Shown here: one piece after another, positions 7,503-15,737 of the stretch
Position numbering within the stretch: position 1 is the stretch's first letter
Layout: every line of letters begins with the position of its first letter
Assembly (NCBI RefSeq): GCF_008725655.1
Contig: NZ_VYXP01000013.1
Span: forward strand, 40,188 to 104,187
Direction: 5' to 3'
From: Marinihelvus fidelis
Lineage (GTDB): Bacteria; Pseudomonadota; Gammaproteobacteria; Xanthomonadales; SZUA-36
DNA: 64,000 nt
Notes under the pieces: generated by a model
The model's database searches: none
Seen by the model: only the letters and a program-made list of their open reading frames with translations
What the model was told of the DNA's origin: nothing
Made by a program: the position numbers and the translations under genes

Positions 7503-8722
7503 GGTTCGTCCCCCGCCAAGGGCAAGGTGGCGCGGACTTCAAAACCCCCGTCTTCAGCGGGACCGGCGGCCACGGTTCCGCCCAGCATTTCGACCCGTTC
7601 CCGCATGCCGACCAGGCCGTGGCCCTGGCGCTGGTGTGCGGGCAGGTCGGCGTTCTGCGCGGGAACGCCGCCGCCCGAATTTACGACGCTGATCTCGATT
7701 TGCGCTTCACGTTGATCCACCCGTGCCGTGGCGCTCGCACCCGCCCCGGCGTGCTTGATGACGTTGGTCAGGGCCTCCTGGATAATCCTGTAGATGGCCA
7801 GGTCGAGCCGGGCGGGCAGGCCGGGCAGGTCTTTGGGCATCTGCAGGGTTACGGTGGGACCGGCCTCGTTGACCCGCTCGACGAGTCGCGGCAGGTCGGC
7901 GGCGCCGGGTTGTGGCCCGAGTTTATCGCCATCAGCGGCCGGGCGTAGTACGCCCAGCAGATGACGCATTTCCGCCAGCGCCTGGCGGCCCGCCCGCTGC
8001 ACGGCGGTCATGGCCTCGGCCGCGGCGTCGGGGTCTGTGCGGGCCACGGTCTGCGCCGCACCGGCCTGCACCGTCATCAGGCTGAGCTGGTGGGCCACCA
8101 CGTCATGCAATTCGCGCGCGATACGCGTGCGTTCTTCGGCCACGGCGCGCTCGGCGCCAGCGGTTTTCTCCCGTTCCAGGGCGGCCGCGCGTTCTTCGAG
8201 TACCCGCAGATATTCGCCACGGAACCGGACCCGGCGGCCGATGTACCACAACAGCATCACCAGCCCGGCCGCGATGACGCTGCCCACGCTGGGCGTGCCC
8301 AGTACCATCAGGTCGGTCGCTACCCAGGCCAGTGCCGCCAGCATGCCCAGCAGGCTCTGCCGGTCGTCGGCGGTGTAGCGGCCCAGCGCGTAGAGCGAAA
8401 ACACCAGTGCGAACACGCCGCTGGTCATCGAACCCAGGTAGGCCAGGATGGACGCGGCCAACACCACGCCATGCACCGTTACCGGGTGGCTGCGGCGCCA
8501 GAGCAGGGCAAAGTTGCCGACGAACACGCAGGCGAACGTGGCCACGTCGGTCAGCGTTTCAATGCGGACGCCGTCGTCCTCGCCGCCGCTGGACCACAAC
8601 ATCAGGGTCAGTGCGAAGGACGCGGCGGCGATGACCAGGTCGGCACCGTGTGGCCAGCGTTGGAAAGGGCCGCGCAGGGGTTGCCAGACCCGGTCAGCAT
8701 GGACGGAGCCGTTCATCGGCAC
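7499..8722 (-). CDS. DesK/DegS-type sensor histidine kinase
   Basis: A 407-residue inner-membrane kinase. About five membrane spans occupy residues 28-165 without a large periplasmic loop, suggesting sensing in the membrane. A coiled-coil linker precedes the HisKA_3 box ARELHDVVAHQLS with phospho-acceptor His206. The HATPase domain follows, with IIQEALTNVIKHA (N-box) and GHGLVGMRERVEMLGG (G-box). It phosphorylates the overlapping downstream LuxR-type regulator. The exact start (8722 or the ATG 6 nt later) is uncertain. Such small-loop kinases often sense cell-envelope stress. Confidence 0.95.
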   Translation of the reverse strand: MPMNGSVHADRVWQPLRGPFQRWPHGADLVIAAASFALTLMLWSSGGEDDGVRIETLTDVATFACVFVGNFALLWRRSHPVTVHGVVLAASILAYLGSMTSGVFALVFSLYALGRYTADDRQSLLGMLAALAWVATDLMVLGTPSVGSVIAAGLVMLLWYIGRRVRFRGEYLRVLEERAAALEREKTAGAERAVAEERTRIARELHDVVAHQLSLMTVQAGAAQTVARTDPDAAAEAMTAVQRAGRQALAEMRHLLGVLRPAADGDKLGPQPGAADLPRLVERVNEAGPTVTLQMPKDLPGLPARLDLAIYRIIQEALTNVIKHAGAGASATARVDQREAQIEISVVNSGGGVPAQNADLPAHQRQGHGLVGMRERVEMLGGTVAAGPAEDGGFEVRATLPLAGDEP

Positions 8723-8849
8723 AGGTTAGTCCAGTGCGGTTGATGCTGTCATCCGCCAAATGGGGGAGGGCGGTCTCCGTCCCGCGGCCGATGTGCGCGT
8801 GGCAGGCGGTTTGCACAATGGATCGCGAAAACCGACTTGGAGATGACGG

Positions 8850-9674
8850 ATGAGCGATTTGGCAATGGATACCCGGTTGGCCAGGGCCGGAGGGGCGAAG
8901 CGGGCCGTGAACCTGGTGACACGAGCGTGGTTCGTGGCCGCCGCGCTCGGCCATGGCGTGTTCCTGGTCTACATCCTAGCGGTGTTCTTCCCGCCGATTG
9001 CGACCGAGGGGCTCGATGGCCTGCGTGGCATGCACCTGCCGGCCGGCTTCCGCGAAGGTGAGTTCCTGGGCAACCTGGCCGCCGCCAGCCACGTGTTGCT
9101 TGCGGCGATCATCATCGGCGGCGGGCCGCTGCAGCTGGTGCCCGCGATCCGGTCGCGCTTCCCGGCCTTTCACCGTTGGCTGGGCCGCAGCTACCTGGTC
9201 GCCGCGGTGCTCAGCGCCCTGGCGGGCCTGTACATGGTCTGGACCCGCGGCACCGTCGGGGGGCTGGTAGGCCACCTGGGGATCACGCTGGATGGGGTGC
9301 TGATTCTCGTCTTCGCCGCGTTCGCGCTGCGCTACGCACTCGCCCGGCGTATTCGCGAGCATCGCCGCTGGGCGCTGCGCCTGTTCATGGCTGCCAGCGC
9401 GGTGTGGTTCTTCCGCGTCGGCCTGATGGGTTGGGTCATGCTGACCGGCGGCGCCGGCGTCGATTTCGAGACGTTCACCGGCCCGTTCCTGACCGTGCTG
9501 GGCTTTGCCCAGTACCTGCTGCCGCTGGCCATGCTGGAGTGGTATTTCCGCTGCCAGGCCCGGCCCTCGGCGCGTGGTCAATGGCTCTACGTGGTCACAC
9601 TGGGCGTGCTGACGGCGTACATGTGTGTGGGCATCTTCGCTGCCGCGATGGGGCTGTGGCTGCCGCGGCTGTAG
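8850..9674 (+). CDS. DUF2306 family membrane protein
   Basis: A 274-residue inner-membrane protein with about seven spans. The family hallmark is GGGPLQLVPAIRSRFPAFHRWLGRSYLVAA, with a conserved His and the Arg pairs flanking it, followed by REHRRWALRLFMA; both histidines are plausible haem or metal ligands. The start at 8850 fits GGAGATGACGG just upstream. It diverges from the histidine kinase across 127 bp and may be controlled by that system. Function is unknown. Confidence 0.85.
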   Translation: MSDLAMDTRLARAGGAKRAVNLVTRAWFVAAALGHGVFLVYILAVFFPPIATEGLDGLRGMHLPAGFREGEFLGNLAAASHVLLAAIIIGGGPLQLVPAIRSRFPAFHRWLGRSYLVAAVLSALAGLYMVWTRGTVGGLVGHLGITLDGVLILVFAAFALRYALARRIREHRRWALRLFMAASAVWFFRVGLMGWVMLTGGAGVDFETFTGPFLTVLGFAQYLLPLAMLEWYFRCQARPSARGQWLYVVTLGVLTAYMCVGIFAAAMGLWLPRL

Positions 9675-9688
9675 GCGTAACGTTTGCA

Positions 9689-9720
9689 GGGCGGACTCAG
9701 AGTCTACTCTGAGTCCGCCC
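9689..9720. repeat. 15-bp-arm palindrome of the GACTCAGAGT type
   Basis: GGGCGGACTCAGAGT is followed by a 2-nt gap and its exact reverse complement, and then by two CTGACCCCACC units through 9743. It lies between two converging genes, like the 46-bp palindrome at 4562, and shares the TCAGAGT and TGACCCC words with it. It is probably a member of the same dispersed family and may act as a terminator. Confidence 0.82.
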
Positions 9721-9761
9721 TGACCCCACCCTGACCCCACCCCGAGCCAATTAAAACTCGT

Positions 9762-10751
9762 TCAGAAGCCACCTACAGGAAACGGCTCGTCCTCAAACTG
9801 ATCCGAGTGGTAGCCCTTCGAGCCGACCCGTCGGGCCAGTTCGCTTCGATAGTCTTCCCCGGCGCGCAGGTGCTCCAGCGCGGCCTGGAAGGTGTACCGC
9901 GGCACCCAGCCCAGCACACGTTGGGCGCGGGTGCTGTCGTACACGCGGTCAAACGCGTCCGGCAGGGTCCAGCCGAGTTGCTCGTAGGTCGATGCGTATT
10001 TCGGCACATATCCGGCCAGAACCGAGGGCGCATCGGTGGCTAGTGCAGCGGCATCGCTACGCCGGAACGGCGACGGTGCCGAAAGGATCAGCTTGTCGAA
10101 GCCGATGGCGCCGGCCTTTTCCGCCGCCAGCAGGTGCGCCGAGACCAGGTCGGCGATGTCCGCGCGCCGGTTCAGCAGTTCGTTGACCTTCAGGTTGTCA
10201 CTGTCGAAGGCGTCGCGCTTGCCCTTGTCGTCGTCATCTTCGGGAAAGAACCTCGAAGTTTTCAGCACCAGGCATGGCAACCCGGTGTTGCGGTGGAACA
10301 GCGCGCACAGGTCCTCGGCCGCGCACTTGGTCACGCCGTAGATGTTCTTCGGCCGCGGCCGCAGGTCCTCGGTCACCCACACCGCGGGCTCACCCGGCGC
10401 CGGCCGCAGCGCGTCACCAAACGTGCTGGTGGTGCTGGTGAAGATGAACGCCTTGCAACCCTGCGCGACCGCTTCTTCCAGCAGATTCAGCGTGCCGGTG
10501 ACATTGGTGTCGACGAAATCCTGCCGGCTATGGGTGCCGACATGCGGCTTGTGCAGGGTCGCGGTATGGAAGATGACGTCGACACCGGCCAGGCAGTCAC
10601 GCACGAAGGCCCGGTCGGTGATGGAGCCAGTGAAATCGGTATGCGGCGAAGGCTTGACGTCCAGGCCAGCAACGTCCCAGCCGTGTTCGGCGACGCCCAG
10701 CATCATCGCTTCGCCCAGGTGGCCGGCGCTGCCGGTGACGAGTGCTTTCAT
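9762..10751 (-). CDS. NAD-dependent epimerase/dehydratase
   Basis: A 329-residue extended SDR. The dinucleotide-binding motif is GSAGHLG near residue 7, the active-site Ser/Thr lies in FTSTTSTFG, and the catalytic pair is YGVTKCA. The C-terminal third carries the substrate-binding region, with LGWVPRYTFQAALEHL. The start at MKALVTG (10751) places the Rossmann beta strand at the N-terminus; the longer frame adds unlikely residues. The sugar or other substrate is unknown. It is the last gene of a co-directional group of small genes. Confidence 0.9.
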   Translation of the reverse strand: MKALVTGSAGHLGEAMMLGVAEHGWDVAGLDVKPSPHTDFTGSITDRAFVRDCLAGVDVIFHTATLHKPHVGTHSRQDFVDTNVTGTLNLLEEAVAQGCKAFIFTSTTSTFGDALRPAPGEPAVWVTEDLRPRPKNIYGVTKCAAEDLCALFHRNTGLPCLVLKTSRFFPEDDDDKGKRDAFDSDNLKVNELLNRRADIADLVSAHLLAAEKAGAIGFDKLILSAPSPFRRSDAAALATDAPSVLAGYVPKYASTYEQLGWTLPDAFDRVYDSTRAQRVLGWVPRYTFQAALEHLRAGEDYRSELARRVGSKGYHSDQFEDEPFPVGGF

Positions 10752-10764
10752 TCGCTGGCTCCTG

Positions 10765-11373
10765 TCAGCGCCCATTGAAACCGTCGGCAAGGCCAAGTTG
10801 CCCGGGCAGCCATTCGGGCGCCCACAGTAGCGCGATGCAGTTCAGCCCCACCACGAACCAGAACGTTATTTGAAACGATGGCTTGCTGGATTTGTGCCGG
10901 AACACCTGTTGCGCCAGCAGCGCGCCAGGCCAGCCGCCGGCCAGTGCCAGCCCCTGCAAGGTGGATTCGGGTGTCCGCTGCGCGCCTCGCTTGGCGGCCC
11001 ACTTGTCCAGGCCGTAAAACACAAACGTGATAGCGCTCACTGCGCCATAGGCCCAGGGCAGCCAGTGCGGGTATCCGCGTTGCTGGACCAGCCACCACAG
11101 CGCCACGAACGTGCCGAGCGCGATGACCGAGAGCGCCACTCGCTTCGAACCCAGTTGTCCTGCGACGGCGGTCGCACCGGTTCGCCTGACGCCTGTCGCG
11201 CGGACCTTGCCGTCCGATGCCTTCGAAACGCGGTATCGAACCGACTCCCCCACCATGGGCCGCCGTCCGCGGGCGAAATCACTGATATGAAAGAACACCT
11301 GCTGGCCCGCAGATTCGGGTTCGATGAACCCGAAACCCCGGTCGTCGTTCCACTTGATGATCCGGCCCTGCAT
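10765..11373 (-). CDS. cold-shock domain fused to DUF1294 membrane domain
   Basis: A 202-residue fusion. Residues 1-65 form a cold-shock/S1-like nucleic-acid-binding domain: MQGRIIKWNDDRGFGFIEPE (RNP1-like) and VFFHISDFARG (RNP2-like). Residues ~80-200 are the DUF1294 domain with spans and the motifs FYGLDKWAAKRGAQRTPE and QQVFRHKSSKPSFQ. This CSD-DUF1294 pairing is common in proteobacteria; its role is unknown. The start overlaps the glycosylase stop by 1 nt (TGATG), so the two are coupled. Confidence 0.93.
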   Translation of the reverse strand: MQGRIIKWNDDRGFGFIEPESAGQQVFFHISDFARGRRPMVGESVRYRVSKASDGKVRATGVRRTGATAVAGQLGSKRVALSVIALGTFVALWWLVQQRGYPHWLPWAYGAVSAITFVFYGLDKWAAKRGAQRTPESTLQGLALAGGWPGALLAQQVFRHKSSKPSFQITFWFVVGLNCIALLWAPEWLPGQLGLADGFNGR

Positions 11374-11873
11374 CACTGCCCCCGAATGATCCGACCCCAG
11401 GCGTCGGTTTTGGCCGCCAAGCTTACCGCATGCGCAGGACTCGATGAGGGCAGCCGCACCAGGCGGAATGCATGCGCCCCCAGTCCCGGCAGAACCAGGC
11501 GATTGAACGATTTCTCCGCCTCCGCGCCATTGAACGCCACGCAAGCGATATCCGGGTGGGCTGCGAAGAAGGCAGGAAAGTCATTGGGTACCCGCGACCC
11601 GGTCTCGATGGCGCTGTCCAGGCTACCCGGCCGCACGCAGGCCTGGAGCACATCCCACACGGCGACACCGGCCGCTTTAAGCGATTCCACCCGCACTGGA
11701 TACGGTGCAGCCGCATCAAAACCGAACAGCTGTCCCATGATCGGCCAGAACGCGTTGCGCGGGTGGGCGTAGTACTGGCCGGTCTGTAGCGAGGCAACAC
11801 CCGGCATGCTGCCCAGTACCAGTAGTCGCGCGGAAGGGTCCGCGATGGGCGCGAAGCTCCGGACGGCGCTCAA
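11373..11873 (-). CDS. DNA-deoxyinosine/hypoxanthine glycosylase (UDG superfamily)
   Basis: A 166-residue base-excision repair enzyme. Motif 1 is LGSMPGVASLQTGQYYAHPR, with the Asn-containing continuation NAFWP; the family-6 hypoxanthine glycosylases have this arrangement. The C-terminal intercalation motif is LPSSSPAHA. The enzyme is expected to remove deaminated adenine from DNA. It follows the SnoaL-like gene by 7 nt and overlaps the cold-shock fusion by 1 nt. Confidence 0.88.
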   Translation of the reverse strand: MSAVRSFAPIADPSARLLVLGSMPGVASLQTGQYYAHPRNAFWPIMGQLFGFDAAAPYPVRVESLKAAGVAVWDVLQACVRPGSLDSAIETGSRVPNDFPAFFAAHPDIACVAFNGAEAEKSFNRLVLPGLGAHAFRLVRLPSSSPAHAVSLAAKTDAWGRIIRGQ

Positions 11874-11880
11874 ACCACCG

Positions 11881-12339
11881 TTACTCGCTGTACTTGCGGA
11901 TCACGGCCACCTTGCCATCCTCGATTTCGAGCACTTCCAGGGTATCGTATGACTGCTCGATGGTCTCGCCGGTCTGCGGGTGAACGCCACTGCTGGCGGT
12001 GGAGTAGGTGATCACCACCACGTTATAACCGGGGGTCACCATTCCCAATTCCGCCGAATACGCCGTGTGTGCGCCCAGGTAGTAGGTCATGCCCTCGCGC
12101 ATGTCGGCCTTGCCGGTGGGGTGGCGGGTACTGTCGGGGTCGTAAGGCAGGTGCTGGTGGCCGACGTCATCGGTCAGCAGCGACAGGTAGTTCTCCAGGT
12201 CCGCCGCGGTTGCATTGGGCGCCTGGGTGGCGGTCCAGGCGTTGAAGTAGGCCTGGCCGAATGCGCCCAGGTCGATGGCTTCGGCATGCGCGGGCACGGC
12301 GCTGGCGAGGGCGGCGAGCGCCACGAGTAGTTTATTCAT
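11881..12339 (-). CDS. secreted SnoaL/NTF2-like protein
   Basis: A 152-residue exported protein. A signal peptide (MNKLLVALAALASAVPAHAEA) precedes an NTF2-like cone-fold domain: FGQAYFNAWTATQAPN, LENYLSLLTDDVGHQH, VVVITYSTAS and a C-terminal LEVLEIEDGKVAVIRKYS. These features match SnoaL-like polyketide-cyclase relatives, many of which are non-catalytic. The start at 12339 is set by the signal peptide. Substrate unknown. Confidence 0.83.
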   Translation of the reverse strand: MNKLLVALAALASAVPAHAEAIDLGAFGQAYFNAWTATQAPNATAADLENYLSLLTDDVGHQHLPYDPDSTRHPTGKADMREGMTYYLGAHTAYSAELGMVTPGYNVVVITYSTASSGVHPQTGETIEQSYDTLEVLEIEDGKVAVIRKYSE

Positions 12340-12373
12340 GGTGATTCCCCTGGGAGTCTGCCGAACAGTTACA

Positions 12374-12619
12374 TCAAACCGGGATAATGGCTTCGGCCTT
12401 CCTGCGTGACCAGATGCCCAGCAGGATGAACGGTGCCGGCAACAGGACCAGGCCACGCAGGTCCCACAGCACCTGCCACACCTTTGGCGAATGGCCAAGC
12501 CCTTCGGTCGGCTGGTAAACACCCATCACCAGGATATTGGCCAGAAACCACCCCGCGATGGCAAAGGCGATATACGAGGCTGCCGTCCAGGCGCGGCGTT
12601 TGAAGTTCAGCTTAATCAT
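12374..12619 (-). CDS. small two-span membrane protein, paralogue of the one at 29500
   Basis: An 81-residue protein with two spans, about residues 12-32 and 55-72. Its C-terminal half, VWQVLWDLRGLVLLPAPFIL followed by LGIWSRRKA, matches the protein at 29500-29766 almost residue for residue. The start at MIKLNFKRR (12619) overlaps the DUF885 gene by 8 nt; an in-frame ATG 12 nt upstream is possible. No function is known. Confidence 0.78.
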   Translation of the reverse strand: MIKLNFKRRAWTAASYIAFAIAGWFLANILVMGVYQPTEGLGHSPKVWQVLWDLRGLVLLPAPFILLGIWSRRKAEAIIPV

Positions 12620-14456
12620 CGGCCGCGTCACCCAGCATGAACTCGCGAATAGCGAAGAACGGCGGCGAGCCGGCGCCCACCAGGCGCTCGTTGAAGTCCT
12701 TGTAGTTGAACGCCGGGCCCAGCTTTTCCTTGTACTCGGCCAGGATCTGCTCGATGGCGTACTGGCCGGCGAAGTAGCTGGTCAGCTGTACCGAGCTGAC
12801 CTTGGCGCGGGTGATTTTCCCGGCGGCCTCGGCCTGCTCCTGGAAGCCCTTCTCGACCATCAGGGCCAGCGCCTCTTCCTCCGGCCAGTCGCTGCGCTGC
12901 AGCCTGATGTCGATGATGGCGTTCATCACCGAGCGCAGCTGCATCTTGTCGTCGACCATCAGCTGGATGTCGTGGCCCCAGGGCTCGTCTGGGTAGACGG
13001 TGTAGCCCTGCTCGATCATCTGGCTGGTGATGAACGAGGCCCAGCCCTCGACCATGGCGCCGTTCCAGAATACCTTGGGGATGGTGCGCTCGGCGCGGTT
13101 GGAGTACTCCAGCTGGACGAAATGTCCGGGCACGCCCTCGTGGATGTAAACCACGGCCAGGGCGGGGCGGTTGTATTCCTTCAGGAAATCCTCGGCGCCG
13201 GCCAGCAGCGGCAGGTCCCAGAACCACACCGACTCCAGCTCCGGCTCGAACGGTGGCGCGGTGGAGATCATGGCCACGGCCACGCCTGACAGGTGCGGCG
13301 GGATGTCCTCGATGCGCAGCTTGGACGCCGGCGGCAGGTCCATCAGCTGCTCCTCCTCGACGAAGCCGATGATGCTGTCGGCCAGCGCGTAGCTGTCGGC
13401 GATGAGCGTGTCGACGGTGGAGCGGTCTTCGGACAGCTTGGTGAAGATGTTGCGCACCACCTGCTGGTCGTCGGTATCGGCAGCCGGCTGCACGGTGCCG
13501 GCTTTGAGCTCATCGGCCAGGTAGTCGTCGTGGATTTTGCGGCCGACGCTGACCAGCTCGGCGCTGCGCTCGGCCATCCATGCCTCGGCGGCGGCCAGCA
13601 GTTCATCGGGGTTCAGCGGGTAGTCCAGCTGCAGGTCGTACTTGCGGTCGTACAGTTCCTTGCCCAGGCGCCACTCGCCGTCCTCGCGCGGCACCACGGT
13701 GGTCTCCAGCCAGTTGGCGAAACCCTTAATGGACTCGACCGCGGCCGCGCAGTCGGCGGTGATCGCCGCGGCCTGTTCATTAACCAGGCCCGACGACGCC
13801 AGCAACTCCGGCAGCGTCTTGTCGAACAGGGTGCCCTCGCGGGTCATGCCCTGCAGGTTGGACAACGCGATGGCCTTTTCCATCTTCGGCGGCTGCACGG
13901 TTTCCGGCGCCAGCGTGGCCTGGGCGCCTTCAACAAAGGCCGGCGTGGCTTTGCAGCGCGCCCCGAAACTCACAAGCCGGTCGTCCAGCGGCGCGTAGTC
14001 GCGCAACACCAGTCCGGAGAATGCCGAACCCAGGCTGCCAGTCCAGCTCAGCGGGTTCTCGTAGCTTTTCAGCTCCTCGGCAATCATGCGGTCCAGCGCC
14101 ACGCGCTTGGTCAGGATATGCAGGTCGATCTGGTCCGGGCGCGACAGCGCGTCCTGGTCGAAGGACGCCAGCTTGCCCTGCAGAAGTTCACGCTTGGCCG
14201 CGAAGGCTGCGCGTGCCGCCGGCGTCGCATCGGGCATGCGGCGGTCGTAGTAGTACGTGTCGTCGTCACGGCCATGTACGCCGAACTGCGCCGCCCCGGT
14301 CGGGTCTTCTTCCAGCAGCAGTTCAAGGTACAGCCGGCCGAGCCGGTCGATGCTGTCTTCGGCCTGGACGCGTGCGTCCCAGCTGTCGTTGTCAGAGGCC
14401 AGCGCTGTAGTGGTCAGCGCCAGGGCGAGGAATGCGGTCGTGGTGAGTGTTTTCAT
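12612..14456 (-). CDS. secreted DUF885 family zinc-peptidase-like protein
   Basis: A 614-residue exported protein with a signal peptide (ALALTTTALAS). The body is alpha-helical, as in DUF885 proteins, which resemble gluzincin metallopeptidases. The putative zinc site is HEGVPGHFVQ with a downstream Glu in NGAMVEGWASF; the family is HExxH-like, but with the HEGxPGH form. It ends REFMLGDAADD. It is likely a periplasmic peptidase or carboxylic-ester hydrolase. It is preceded by the SRPBCC gene and overlaps the small membrane gene by 8 nt. Confidence 0.9.
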   Translation of the reverse strand: MKTLTTTAFLALALTTTALASDNDSWDARVQAEDSIDRLGRLYLELLLEEDPTGAAQFGVHGRDDDTYYYDRRMPDATPAARAAFAAKRELLQGKLASFDQDALSRPDQIDLHILTKRVALDRMIAEELKSYENPLSWTGSLGSAFSGLVLRDYAPLDDRLVSFGARCKATPAFVEGAQATLAPETVQPPKMEKAIALSNLQGMTREGTLFDKTLPELLASSGLVNEQAAAITADCAAAVESIKGFANWLETTVVPREDGEWRLGKELYDRKYDLQLDYPLNPDELLAAAEAWMAERSAELVSVGRKIHDDYLADELKAGTVQPAADTDDQQVVRNIFTKLSEDRSTVDTLIADSYALADSIIGFVEEEQLMDLPPASKLRIEDIPPHLSGVAVAMISTAPPFEPELESVWFWDLPLLAGAEDFLKEYNRPALAVVYIHEGVPGHFVQLEYSNRAERTIPKVFWNGAMVEGWASFITSQMIEQGYTVYPDEPWGHDIQLMVDDKMQLRSVMNAIIDIRLQRSDWPEEEALALMVEKGFQEQAEAAGKITRAKVSSVQLTSYFAGQYAIEQILAEYKEKLGPAFNYKDFNERLVGAGSPPFFAIREFMLGDAADD

Positions 14457-14492
14457 CGCTTGAGTATAGTCCCGTGCAGGCCCGGCTTGCGT

Positions 14493-15050
14493 TTACTGTT
14501 CCGCCAGGTGTTTCAACGTGCTGAGAAAACCGTCCCGGAATGTTTTTCGGCGCTGTTCAGCGAACGCCGTGGATTCACGCTTGGCGCGTTGCGGGCTCTC
14601 AACATCATCGACTTGGATGTACACCCGGTTCATGAAGATCGATACCAGCGTGCCGTCGCCCGTTGCCATGACCGAGACCATCGCGGTGCCCTGCGAGTGC
14701 TCGCCGTTTTCCTCAACCGGCAGGTTGGCCAGCAGAATCATGCGATCCGGGATGACTTTGACGACTTCCATGACGTTATCGCCATAGAGCGTGACGCGCC
14801 GCCCCTCCACCGCCGTGCCCGTGGGTGAATCCTCACTCGCCATCCAGGGCATCCAGGTGCCCAGCTCTACGACATGCAGCCAGGTCTCGTCGACAGGCCG
14901 GTCGATTAACACCTCGAAATGGTCGGTGTAGTAGTAGGCGCTGGCGCCATCGGTTTCGAGGGCCGAGACCTGTGCGGCGGAGGGCGGTGGCCAGGCCAGC
15001 ACGAGAAGCAGCAAGCAGGGCAGGGTGAGCAGGGGTTTTCTGGTGTTCAG
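14493..15050 (-). CDS. secreted SRPBCC-fold protein with a probable CTG start
   Basis: A predicted periplasmic protein of about 185 residues with a START/SRPBCC-like domain: FEVLIDRPVDETWLHVVELG, WMPWMASEDSPTG, GTLVSIFMNRVYIQV. The TTG at 15014 would leave a signal peptide without basic residues. A CTG at 15050 gives an N-terminus NTRKPLLTLPCLLLLVLAW, with AGGAG 7 nt upstream, and forms a 4-nt CTGA overlap with the previous stop. I therefore prefer CTG. It is the partner gene downstream of the TumA-like antitoxin and may be unrelated to it in function. Confidence 0.72.
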   Translation of the reverse strand: MNTRKPLLTLPCLLLLVLAWPPPSAAQVSALETDGASAYYYTDHFEVLIDRPVDETWLHVVELGTWMPWMASEDSPTGTAVEGRRVTLYGDNVMEVVKVIPDRMILLANLPVEENGEHSQGTAMVSVMATGDGTLVSIFMNRVYIQVDDVESPQRAKRESTAFAEQRRKTFRDGFLSTLKHLAEQ

Positions 15051-15412
15051 GGCAAGTCTCCTGTGAAAGACCTCAATTCCAGCTGGAATTCAGTCGCCAT
15101 TGCGATGGGCTGTTTTGAGCGACCACCGGTTTTCTCCAGCCTGACGATGCCGTAGTTACACATGGTCTTGAGCGTCCTGGACACATTACCCTGCGCACGG
15201 TTTGTCAGCACGGCAAGTTCCGTGACGGACCCGGGTTTCCGATCCTTAATGGTCTTGAGTAACGCGATGTTCTGCTCACTCAAGACCTTTGCCGCCGTTT
15301 CAATGGACGGCATCCAGACCTTCGGGTCCGTGGGACGTGGTTCGAGCTCGCCGCGCGCGATCGCAATGGTGCGGGCCTTGTAGGCTTGCCACGAAATGAT
15401 GCCGATCTTCAT
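15047..15412 (-). CDS. HVO_A0114-type HTH antitoxin (TumA-like)
   Basis: A 121-residue winged-helix protein. YKARTIAIARGELEPRP, DPKVWMPSIETAAKVLSEQN, LLKTIKDRKPGSVTELAVLT, RAQGNVSRTLKTMCNYGIV form the pattern of HVO_A0114 antitoxins, the partners of TumE toxins. The start at 15412 lies 4 nt after the stop of a truncated TumE reading frame. The longer in-frame extension to 15535 is antisense-like shadow of that toxin remnant. The antitoxin looks intact while its toxin is broken. Confidence 0.85.
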   Translation of the reverse strand: MKIGIISWQAYKARTIAIARGELEPRPTDPKVWMPSIETAAKVLSEQNIALLKTIKDRKPGSVTELAVLTNRAQGNVSRTLKTMCNYGIVRLEKTGGRSKQPIAMATEFQLELRSFTGDLP

Positions 15413-15416
15413 TGTC

Positions 15417-15548
15417 TTACCGGGCATTTTCGAGCCACCTGTCGACGTCTGCGTAAAAATCTTCCAGGAGCCTGGCGGCATCCACGTAACGGTACGGCGT
15501 AATCCGGTCACACCGATGCCTGTGATCCCATTCAACGCGCCGGATGCA
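15417..15548 (-). pseudogene. 5'-truncated TumE-like toxin (DUF6516) remnant
   Basis: An open frame of 43 codons without a usable start (TAA immediately upstream at 15549-15551) encodes EWDHRHRCDRITPYRYVDAA followed by RLLEDFYADVDRWLENAR. This matches the C-terminus of TumE-type toxins, which normally precede HVO_A0114 antitoxins at this spacing. The N-terminal ~60 residues are missing, so the toxin is presumably inactive. The remaining upstream DNA to 15737 shows no gene. Confidence 0.72.
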
Positions 15549-15737
15549 TTAAAATATCAGATGATGATATGTATGGAAAGGGCCGGCTTCGGATGGGTGG
15601 TTTTGAGTTTTGGTGGTCACCCCGCTGTTGTAGCGAAGGTCAGGGCGCCCGGGTATCAGCAAAAGGCGATCGTTTCTGTCGTCAATCGTCCCATGCTGCG
15701 TCTTAGTCCAGCAATGTGATGACGGGAGGCTTCCGTG

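Noticed and set aside
13293..14828. 511-codon rightward open frame
   Set aside because: It is antisense to the DUF885 and SRPBCC genes, has high-GC shadow composition (His, Gln, Arg, Gly rich) and no recognisable domain.
15413..15535. N-terminal extension of the TumA-like antitoxin
   Set aside because: The extension lies over the TumE remnant in another frame and has no family similarity; the start at 15412 gives the usual antitoxin length.
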